Below are positions 50,142 to 57,564 of a DNA stretch of 57,564 nucleotides, piece by piece. Origin of the DNA: an uncultured Pelagibacteraceae bacterium (GTDB lineage Bacteria; Pseudomonadota; Alphaproteobacteria; Pelagibacterales; Pelagibacteraceae); assembly GCA_902618555.1 (NCBI GenBank), contig CACNAY010000003.1:1-57564 (forward strand). The letters are read 5' to 3'. The translations under genes and the position numbers were made by a program. The first letter of the stretch is position 1; every line of letters begins with the position of its first letter. The notes beneath the pieces are model-generated. The model was not told where the DNA came from, did not search any database, and was given only the letters and a program-made list of their open reading frames with translations.

Positions 50142-50423
50142 TTGTCAAAGTCACTACTTATTAAAAAATTATCGACAAAAAATCCAAATTTAAATCGAAA
50201 AGATTCGGAAGAGATACTGGATATTTTTTGTCAGTGTATTCACAAAGCGCTTGTCGATAAAAAAAAAATAGAATTGAGAGGTTTAGGGTCTTTTTTTGTA
50301 AAAAAAATAAAAGAAAAATACTCCGCGCGTAATCCAAAAACAGGCGAATTAATTTATGTTCCGGAAAAAAATAGAGTAAGATTTAAAGCTAGTAAAAAAC
50401 TCAAAGAATTAATAAATAGATGA
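50142..50423 (+). CDS. ihfB: Integration host factor beta subunit (TTG start)
   Basis: HU/IHF fold: ELRGLGSFFVKKIKEKYSARNPKTGELIYVPEKNRVRFKASKKLKEL; directly after rpsA; initiator codon TTG at 50142. Confidence 0.92.
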   Translation: MSKSLLIKKLSTKNPNLNRKDSEEILDIFCQCIHKALVDKKKIELRGLGSFFVKKIKEKYSARNPKTGELIYVPEKNRVRFKASKKLKELINR

Positions 50424-51091
50424 AACCTAAGATCTTTATTGCTTGTGATACTACGGATCTGAAAAAGGTAAAAAAAATAATAAGTTATTCTAAAACTCCA
50501 AAATTAAGGTTTGGTTATAAATTTGGATTAGAGTTTTTAAATTCTAAAAATGGCAGAAAATTTGTTGCTAATTTAAAAAACAAAATTACTTTTGGTGATT
50601 ACAAGTTGTTTGATATTCCTAATACTTGCACCTCAGCAATAAAAGCTGTGAAAGATTTAAAATTGAATTATATTACTATTCATATTAGCTCAGGATTAAA
50701 AGCTATAAGAGCTGCCAAAAAAGTTTCTGGCCGCACTAAAATTGTTGGAGTTACGATATTAACTTCATTAGATAATAAGTCTCTTAAACAAATTGGTTTT
50801 GAAAAAGATGTTAAAAAATTAGTTTTTCAACAAGCTAAGTTGGCAAACAAAGCAAACTTAGATGCTATTGTATGTAGTCCACAAGAAATCAAAATTGTAA
50901 AAAAAGTTTTTAAAAAAGAAATAATTACTCCAGGCATAAGGTTGGCTGGTGATTTGAAGGGGGATCAAAAAAGGATCATGACCCCTAAAGATGCTATTCA
51001 AAACGGTGCTACCTCCCTTGTAATAGGCCGAAGTCTTACAAAAGGCAACATAAAAAAGAATATTCAAAAACTTATTAAAGAAATAGAATAA
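50420..51091 (+). CDS. pyrF: Orotidine-5'-phosphate decarboxylase
   Basis: FIACDTTDLKKVKKI, FGDYKLFDIPNT, TPGIRLAGD. Confidence 0.92.
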   Translation: MKPKIFIACDTTDLKKVKKIISYSKTPKLRFGYKFGLEFLNSKNGRKFVANLKNKITFGDYKLFDIPNTCTSAIKAVKDLKLNYITIHISSGLKAIRAAKKVSGRTKIVGVTILTSLDNKSLKQIGFEKDVKKLVFQQAKLANKANLDAIVCSPQEIKIVKKVFKKEIITPGIRLAGDLKGDQKRIMTPKDAIQNGATSLVIGRSLTKGNIKKNIQKLIKEIE

Positions 51092-51092
51092 T

Positions 51093-51701
51093 ATGAAGGT
51101 TAAAATTTGTGGTTTGCACCCACTTAGAGATGTACAACTTTGCATTGATCTTGGGGTAACTTTCTTAGGTTTTGTATTTTATGAAAAATCTCCTAGAAAT
51201 TTGAATTTAAAAGATATTGAAAAATTAAAAAACTATAATAAAAAAAAATCATTTTTTGTTGCTGTAACAGTAGATCCCAAAGATGACTTCATTGAAAATA
51301 TAGTTTTGAATAATTTTGATTATATTCAGCTACACGGATCAGAGTCGAAAGAAAGAATTGAGGAAATTAGAGCTAAAGGTATTAAGATTATCAAAACTGT
51401 AAAAGTTAAAAAAAAATCAGATATAGACAATTACAAGAAATATAACAACGCTGATATCATTTTATTCGATACTCCTGGCATGGAAAAATCTATTGAATTT
51501 CCTAAAGAATTAATTTCAAAAATTCCTAAAGGTGATAGATTTGCTCTGGCAGGATCAATTTCTCAAAATAATATTGAAAATATCGCTGATTTAGGAGTAA
51601 GCTTTTGTGATTTGTCTAGTAGCTTAGAATTAGATAAACAAGTAGGATACAAAGATCATCAAAAAATTAAAAAATTTATTAAAAAGGTAAATGAACTTTA
51701 A
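51093..51701 (+). CDS. trpF: Phosphoribosylanthranilate isomerase
   Basis: VKICGLHPLRD, FLGFVFYEKSPRN, IQLHGSES, FALAGSIS. Confidence 0.93.
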   Translation: MKVKICGLHPLRDVQLCIDLGVTFLGFVFYEKSPRNLNLKDIEKLKNYNKKKSFFVAVTVDPKDDFIENIVLNNFDYIQLHGSESKERIEEIRAKGIKIIKTVKVKKKSDIDNYKKYNNADIILFDTPGMEKSIEFPKELISKIPKGDRFALAGSISQNNIENIADLGVSFCDLSSSLELDKQVGYKDHQKIKKFIKKVNEL

Positions 51702-52923
51702 AATTAAAAAAGGTATACCCCTTATAGATCAACACGACAAAAACTTCATGTATGGAGGAAAATTTGGAGGAAATTTCATACCAGAAACTTTGAAGAAACC
51801 AATAGATGATTTAACAGAACTTTTTTCAAAATTAAGAAAAGATAAAAAATTCTTAAAGGAACGAGACTTTTATTTTAAAAACTATGTTGGGGCACCAACA
51901 CCTTTTATTAAATTACAAAAGTTGACAGATTACCTTGGAGGAGCTCAAATTTATGCAAAAGTAGTTTCTGAAGCTAATGGTGGAGCTCATAAGATTTATA
52001 ATGCTACGGTGCATTGTTTAATTGCTAATAAAGCTGGCAAAAAATTTATTGTTGGAGATACAGGGGCTGGTTATGCGGGCAAAATGCTTTCAATGGCTGC
52101 TAAAAAATTTGGCCTAAAGTGTAAAATTTTCATGGGCGCAAAGGATATTAAGAGACAAAGACCTAACGTTGAAGCTATGAAAAAAAATGGAGCAGATATT
52201 GTACCTGTTACTACTGGAAGTCAGACGCTTGTTGATGCCGTGAGTGAATGCATGCGTTATTGGGTTGCTAATTGTGATACAACACATATGTGCGTTGGTT
52301 CTACGGTAGGTCCAAACATTTTTGTAAAAATCTGTGCATGGAGTACAGCTCAAATTTCTAGAGAGTTAATGATACAAGTAAAAGAAGAGTTCGGAAAAGT
52401 TCCGGAAAGAATTAAACTTTTAAATTGTGTTGGGGGAGGAAGCTCCGCTATGGGATTTTGGAATGAATTTATGGACACTAACGCAGAGTTTATTGGAATT
52501 GAGGCTGGAGGACCGAAGAATAGTAAATTACACGCTGCCCCTTTAACTAACGGTTCAAAGATTGGTATACTTCATGGATCGGCTCAGTATGTAATTCAAG
52601 ATAGTGAAGGGCAAATAGGTAGAACAGAGTCAATTTCTGCTGGGCTAGATTATCCAGGAATTTCAAGTTTACATTGTTTTCTTAAAGACGCAAAAAGAGC
52701 TAAATATACTTCTGCAAGTGACGAGGAAGCTCTTAAAGCATACCAGCTAGTTTCAAAATTTGAAAATATTTCTCCTTCACTTGAGCCTTCTCATGCTTTT
52801 GCTGAAGCAATTAAATTAGCACCTAAATTAAAATCTTCTGAAGTTATCATTGTTAACTCTTGCGGGGATAGTATGAAGGATAAAGACATTATTAGACAGA
52901 AATTAGGGTCATATGTAAGATGA
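51691..52923 (+). CDS. trpB: Tryptophan synthase beta chain
   Basis: YGGKFGGNFIPETL, NGGAHKIYNATVHCLIA, GDTGAGYAGKMLSMAA, CVGGGSSAMG. Active-site Lys context is NGGAHKIY rather than the usual NHTGAHKIN. Confidence 0.95.
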   Translation: MNFKIKKGIPLIDQHDKNFMYGGKFGGNFIPETLKKPIDDLTELFSKLRKDKKFLKERDFYFKNYVGAPTPFIKLQKLTDYLGGAQIYAKVVSEANGGAHKIYNATVHCLIANKAGKKFIVGDTGAGYAGKMLSMAAKKFGLKCKIFMGAKDIKRQRPNVEAMKKNGADIVPVTTGSQTLVDAVSECMRYWVANCDTTHMCVGSTVGPNIFVKICAWSTAQISRELMIQVKEEFGKVPERIKLLNCVGGGSSAMGFWNEFMDTNAEFIGIEAGGPKNSKLHAAPLTNGSKIGILHGSAQYVIQDSEGQIGRTESISAGLDYPGISSLHCFLKDAKRAKYTSASDEEALKAYQLVSKFENISPSLEPSHAFAEAIKLAPKLKSSEVIIVNSCGDSMKDKDIIRQKLGSYVR

Positions 52924-53720
52924 AGTCAAAAATTGCTATAGCTTTTGAAAATTGTAAAAAAGAAAAAAGACCTGCTTTAATTACCTACACTGTAGCCGGT
53001 GATAATACTAAAGATAATTCACTCAAAATTCTAAATAAAATTTCAAAACATGCTGATATTCTTGAATGTGGCTTTCCTCACAATACTCCAATTGCAGATG
53101 GAGGTCAGATACAAGGTAGTTCTCACCGGGCTTTAAAAAATGGAATAAAACTTAAAGATGTTTTTCAAATTGTGAAAAAATTTAAAAAAACAAATCCTCA
53201 AAAGCCATTAATTCTTATGGGTTATTTTAATCTTATTTATCAACACGGAGAAAATAATTTTATAAATAATTGTAAAAAATCAGGCGTGGATGGACTTATA
53301 ATTGTGGATCTGCCTTATCCAGAAAACAAAAATTTTGCAAATAAGTGTAAAAAAAAAGGTATAACTTTTGTTCAACTTTTATCCCCTACTACATCAAAAG
53401 AAAGGATGATAAAAATTATAAGAGACTCACATGAGATGATTTATTACATATCAATGCTTTCTACTACGGGTGGTAAATTAAAAGTATCTGCAAGAAAAAT
53501 TCTTAAGAACTACAACAAGATAAAAAGAATCAACCCTAAAAAAAACCTTGTAATTGGTTTTGGAATTACAGATAAAACTATTTCTTCCCTTAAATCAGCA
53601 AATGGGCTAGTTGTAGGCAGTATGTTGTGTAAAATAATAACAAATTCAGTTAAAATGGGACAAAATCCTGTCACAAAGTTAGATAAAGTTGTGTACAATC
53701 TTAAAAATAAAATTTTATGA
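52920..53720 (+). CDS. trpA: Tryptophan synthase alpha chain
   Basis: PALITYTVAGD, LECGFPHNTPIADGGQIQ, YYISMLSTTGGK. Confidence 0.94.
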   Translation: MKSKIAIAFENCKKEKRPALITYTVAGDNTKDNSLKILNKISKHADILECGFPHNTPIADGGQIQGSSHRALKNGIKLKDVFQIVKKFKKTNPQKPLILMGYFNLIYQHGENNFINNCKKSGVDGLIIVDLPYPENKNFANKCKKKGITFVQLLSPTTSKERMIKIIRDSHEMIYYISMLSTTGGKLKVSARKILKNYNKIKRINPKKNLVIGFGITDKTISSLKSANGLVVGSMLCKIITNSVKMGQNPVTKLDKVVYNLKNKIL

Positions 53721-54631
53721 ATTGGATAACAAAATTTATTAAACCTAAAATTAAGTCATTATTCGAAAAAAGATCTTCTAAAGGAGAGGCAAATCTTTGG
53801 ACTACATGTAGTTGTAAAAATCTAATTTATTCAGAGGATATGTATTCCAACAAAAAAGTCTGCCCTAAGTGTGGAGAACATCATAAACTTACTTGCAAAG
53901 AAAGATTTGAAACTTTTTTTGATAATAAAGAATTTGAAATTATCGAAACACCTCTACCAAAAGACGATCCATTAAATTTTGAAGATAAAAAAAAATATAC
54001 AGATCGTTTAAAGGCAGCAAGAAAACTCACTGGCCAAGACGATGCTGTTTTAATTTCAACTGGAAAAGTTCAAAGTATTGATGTTGTTGTAGGAGCTCAA
54101 GATTTTAGATTTATTGGTGGGTCATTCGGTGCAGCTTCTGGAGAAGCTTTTATAGCTGGAGCTCAGCGTGCGATCGAAAATAATATGCCTTACATTTTTT
54201 TTAGTTGTTCTGGTGGCCAGCGTATGCACGAAAGCTCAATTGCATTAATGCAAATGTCTAGAACTGCTTTAGCCGTTAATGAGTTAAAGAAAAAAAATAT
54301 TCCATTTATTGTTGTTTTAACTAATCCAACAACAGGTGGTGTAACTGCTTCTTGGGCTATGTTAGGTGACATATTAATAAGTGAACCTAAGAGTGTAATA
54401 GGTTTTGCTGGTAGAAGAGTTATTCAAGATACAGTTAGAGAAACTCTGCCTGATGATTTTCAGACAGCGGAATATGTAAAAGATCATGGCGGGATAGATC
54501 TAATTATTGAAAGACAATATTTAAATACAACTATTGGAACATTATTAAATGTTCTATTGAAAAAGGCAGAAGCTCAGGCTAAACAAGAGTCTAATGTCAC
54601 AGTCGATCAATCTCTACAAACAGCTAGCTAA
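53717..54631 (+). CDS. accD: Acetyl-CoA carboxylase carboxyltransferase beta subunit
   Basis: C4 zinc finger CSCKNLIYSEDMYSNKKVCPKCGEH; GGSFGAASGEAFIAGAQRA; SCSGGQRMHES. Confidence 0.97.
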   Translation: MNWITKFIKPKIKSLFEKRSSKGEANLWTTCSCKNLIYSEDMYSNKKVCPKCGEHHKLTCKERFETFFDNKEFEIIETPLPKDDPLNFEDKKKYTDRLKAARKLTGQDDAVLISTGKVQSIDVVVGAQDFRFIGGSFGAASGEAFIAGAQRAIENNMPYIFFSCSGGQRMHESSIALMQMSRTALAVNELKKKNIPFIVVLTNPTTGGVTASWAMLGDILISEPKSVIGFAGRRVIQDTVRETLPDDFQTAEYVKDHGGIDLIIERQYLNTTIGTLLNVLLKKAEAQAKQESNVTVDQSLQTAS

Positions 54632-55856
54632 TCATAAACTTTTCAATAAATCTGTTAACTTCGGTCTAAAAAGAATTAAACTTGCTTTAGACTTATTGGG
54701 ACATCCACAAAAAAAACTCAAAAACGTAATATCAGTGGTTGGTGAGTCCGGAAAGTTTACAACATTATTTTCTTTGAAATCGTTTATTGAGGCAAATAAT
54801 CAAAAGGTAACAACACACGTTTCACCCTCACTTAGAGACATACGAGAGAGATTTTACATGGGTGATAAGTTCTTGAGTCATAAGGAAATTAAAGAAACTA
54901 TAGAACAGATAGAGAAATTAAATATTCCCTTAACAATTTTTGAATGCCTTACTCTAGTTTACATTATAAATGCTTCAAAAATAAACGCTGATTATAATAT
55001 TCAAGAAACAGGTGCTCTCTGGAGATTTGATTCTAACAATATCCATGACTTCCCAAAGCTTCAAATTTGCACAAATATAAATAAACAACATTTAAATTTT
55101 TTAAAAAGAAAAACTTTGGATGAAGTTATAAAAGAGGATGTAGGCTTTCTAAGTGATTTTACAAATATTTATGTAGGCAAACAGTCACCAGATGTTTTAA
55201 GAAGAATAAAGACACACTTAAAAAGTAATAGAAGTAAAATTATATATCCAAATACTTGGAAACTTACTAAAAAAGATAAACAATATTTCTACCAAGATAG
55301 ACAATGTAAAATTAAACTTAATACCAAAAATGTTTATTCTAAAGGAATGTTTGAAAATGTTTGTCTTGCTATAAAAGTAGCTCTTGATCTAAAGATAGAT
55401 AAGAGAACTATCCAAAAGACTTTGCCTTTGCTTTCTTTTGAGGGTCGATTCCAATACCTTAATAAAGGGAAAATTAAAAACAAACTGCACAAAAATGAAA
55501 CTATCATGATTGATGGTGCACATGCTGTTGCTGATGCAAAAAATTTAGCTGCATATTTGAAAAATATAAAAATTCCTAAATATGGAATTTGGGCTATGAC
55601 TAAAAATAAAGAACCAGATTTATTCATTAAACAGTTTAAAGGAGTATTTAAAAAGGTTGTTACAATGCCCATTGAAAATGAGTTCAACTCGGTTTCAGCT
55701 AGTAAACTTTATAAAGTAGCAGTCAAAAATAAATTCGAAGTTGAAAAAAGTAATAATTTCACAGAAGCATTTAAAAAAATAAGTAGTAAAGAAAAAAAAT
55801 TAATTGTTTGTTTTGGTAGTCTTTATAACTGTGGAAATATTTTAAATAAAAATTAA
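54594..55856 (+). CDS. folC: Folylpolyglutamate/dihydrofolate synthase family protein, divergent
   Basis: Position after accD; Mur-ligase-like P-loop VVGESGKFTT, THVSPSLRDIRERF, MIDGAHAVADAKNLAAYL. Confidence 0.8.
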   Translation: MSQSINLYKQLANHKLFNKSVNFGLKRIKLALDLLGHPQKKLKNVISVVGESGKFTTLFSLKSFIEANNQKVTTHVSPSLRDIRERFYMGDKFLSHKEIKETIEQIEKLNIPLTIFECLTLVYIINASKINADYNIQETGALWRFDSNNIHDFPKLQICTNINKQHLNFLKRKTLDEVIKEDVGFLSDFTNIYVGKQSPDVLRRIKTHLKSNRSKIIYPNTWKLTKKDKQYFYQDRQCKIKLNTKNVYSKGMFENVCLAIKVALDLKIDKRTIQKTLPLLSFEGRFQYLNKGKIKNKLHKNETIMIDGAHAVADAKNLAAYLKNIKIPKYGIWAMTKNKEPDLFIKQFKGVFKKVVTMPIENEFNSVSASKLYKVAVKNKFEVEKSNNFTEAFKKISSKEKKLIVCFGSLYNCGNILNKN

Positions 55857-56170
55857 ATATGAGGTTTAATAAATTCAAGCATGTCTTTTTCGCTTGAAGC
55901 ACCAACTTTAGTTCCTAAAAGTTTCCCCTCTTTGAATAAAAGTATTGTTGGCACACCTCGAACTGAATACTTAGTTGGCTCATTAGGTTGGCTTTCAATG
56001 TCATGATAATAGCATTCTATTTTATCCGACATATCATTTGAAATTTTCTCTATTATCGGTTTAAGTTGCTGACAGGGTCCACACCATGAGGCTGAAAATT
56101 GAATCAGTGAAAGTTTACTTCCGCTTATTTGGTCACTAAATTTTTCGTCTGTAGAATCTTTAAATGCCAT
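55853..56170 (-). CDS. trxA: Thioredoxin
   Basis: FSASWCGPCQQLKPIIEKIS, RGVPTILLFKEGK. Confidence 0.95.
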   Translation of the reverse strand: MAFKDSTDEKFSDQISGSKLSLIQFSASWCGPCQQLKPIIEKISNDMSDKIECYYHDIESQPNEPTKYSVRGVPTILLFKEGKLLGTKVGASSEKDMLEFIKPHI

Positions 56171-56204
56171 AGCCTTTAAATAAGTGTTTTTAGTTTTTTG
56201 TCAA

Positions 56205-57564
56205 CTACGCAGATGAATAAAATTTTTCTAAATCTTCAACGTATGCGTTAATATCATCTAATATTTTAAGTTTTTCTGGTTGGTTTTCTTTTTCAAATTT
56301 TGCTCTTAATGTATCGATCTCTGAATAAGTTCTTGGTATTGTATTCCAGTTTTCATTATTAGTGCTCAAGAGTTTTTTTGAAATATCTTTGTGAATCAAA
56401 TTGAAGTCGGATTTAGTTAAAATCTCAGGCTTTTCCATGTACAAAAGTTTTTTTCCAAAGTATTGTAATCTCTCATCTTTAAATTTAGATATAACTTGGA
56501 GTTTTTTACTCCAATCGACACTATGAAACTCTGGCATTATTTTATTATCTTCTGTTGAAGTAAATTTAGAGTAAATACTTTCCTCATTATATAAATCTTC
56601 TTGTGACTTTGTTTGTTCTTTTTCATCGATTTCAGATCGTTTTACTGAGGAAACCTTTTCTGCGAAAGCTTCGTTATTTTTTATCATTCTAGCTCTTTCC
56701 TCCAATTTTTTAGAACCAATAAGTTTGTACTCATCAAATTGATTTCCATAAGAAGGATTCATTATAACAGGATGTTTATTGTGTCTAACAGTTCTGATGA
56801 ATTTTGGTTGTTTTTTCATTGCTACAGTTAATTCTTTAATTGGCATATCCAAATATGGAGAAGGATCGTGTCTTAAATCAAAACATAATGGCCATTGATA
56901 TTGAGGATGCTGACAGATAAACGTTTGAACATATGGTCTGCTTCTTCCATAAAAGTATTCATTGGTACAGAAAAGTAATTCTTTTTTAATTAATTCTAAA
57001 GACTGATTTTTATCCATGGTCAACATACTTGCTTTCCAAACATTTGGAGCTTTTTTAGAAATTAATTTCGCTATTCCAATAGTTGCTGTCACATCACCTA
57101 TTGCACTATGTGCATCTCCATGTTCAATTCCGTTTAATGGTGCCATTTGATCTAATTTGTAAACATCGTTTCCTTTTTCGTTTTTAGAATTTTTAAGTGT
57201 ATTTGGGTAATACAAGTTAGCTGCTCTCGCCAAACTTAAGATATCTCCTCTAGTGTTTCCGTTTGTGCTAGTAATATAGGGATATTCTAGTGTTTGAAAT
57301 AAAGTGCACCTTAAAAATTCCTCATCAAACTCAATACTATTGAACCCAATATAAGTAGCCTTACCCCATCTTTTAAGTGTTTCAACAAACTGCCTAATCA
57401 TTTCATAATGAGAGAGGTTAGACTTTTTTAGCATTGTGGGTGAAGTCTTATTAACAATCAGCGCCATAGCTTCCGGGATTATTCCAGGGCTTAATCTACA
57501 CCTAGCATCAAAACGATCTAGTTCATCTAAATTGTCATTAGTTAATACTGCACCAATTTGAATT
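56205..57564 (-). CDS. sbcB: Exodeoxyribonuclease I, 5' end truncated by window edge
   Basis: Reverse complement of 57468-57564 continues the frame upstream (FQIGAVLTNDNLDELDRFDARCRLSPGIIPEAMALIV), so 57467 is an internal Met; YIGFNSIEFDEEFLR, HGDAHSAIGDVTATI. Confidence 0.92.
   Translation of the reverse strand, partial: IQIGAVLTNDNLDELDRFDARCRLSPGIIPEAMALIVNKTSPTMLKKSNLSHYEMIRQFVETLKRWGKATYIGFNSIEFDEEFLRCTLFQTLEYPYITSTNGNTRGDILSLARAANLYYPNTLKNSKNEKGNDVYKLDQMAPLNGIEHGDAHSAIGDVTATIGIAKLISKKAPNVWKASMLTMDKNQSLELIKKELLFCTNEYFYGRSRPYVQTFICQHPQYQWPLCFDLRHDPSPYLDMPIKELTVAMKKQPKFIRTVRHNKHPVIMNPSYGNQFDEYKLIGSKKLEERARMIKNNEAFAEKVSSVKRSEIDEKEQTKSQEDLYNEESIYSKFTSTEDNKIMPEFHSVDWSKKLQVISKFKDERLQYFGKKLLYMEKPEILTKSDFNLIHKDISKKLLSTNNENWNTIPRTYSEIDTLRAKFEKENQPEKLKILDDINAYVEDLEKFYSSA

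Overview
AT-rich, densely packed chromosomal segment with the gene content and order of a streamlined marine alphaproteobacterium. It is most likely SAR11/Pelagibacterales, inferred from gene content, GcrA, short-form HisG plus HisZ, tiny intergenic gaps and composition. No transposase, integrase, phage module or CRISPR array was seen. Left to right: ribF 5' end, HAD hydrolase, groES-groEL; a small accessory pair (APS-kinase-like/nucleotidyltransferase fusion plus a sulfotransferase-like protein); hisG-hisZ-hisS-tRNA-His; cold-shock protein; accA; malate synthase G; recR-ybaB-dnaX-ffs (SRP RNA); pheA-kdsB; cytochrome c; argF-argD; gcrA; arsC-aquaporin; a ~20 kb phosphate/lipid-remodelling block (ppx-ppk, sixA-like, phoB-phoU-pstBACS-unknown-phoR, glycosyltransferase, PlcP-like phosphoesterase, DAG kinase, ugpQ-ugpCEAB); rnd; kdsD-lptC-lptB; aroA-cmk-rpsA-ihfB-pyrF-trpFBA-accD-folC; trxA; sbcB (partial). 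Main second-look items: (i) a 20-bp motif (17/20 identical) upstream of pstS and in the plcP/dgk divergent gap, a candidate PhoB box that also abuts the DAG-kinase start codon; (ii) a tRNA-His whose CCA end lies 4 nt from the hisS start codon; (iii) a textbook-like -1 frameshift cassette in dnaX; (iv) the kinase-nucleotidyltransferase/sulfotransferase pair; (v) a C-terminal membrane tail on AccA; (vi) no room for the glycine riboswitch reported upstream of glcB in some SAR11. All family calls are from sequence reading only; no database search was run.
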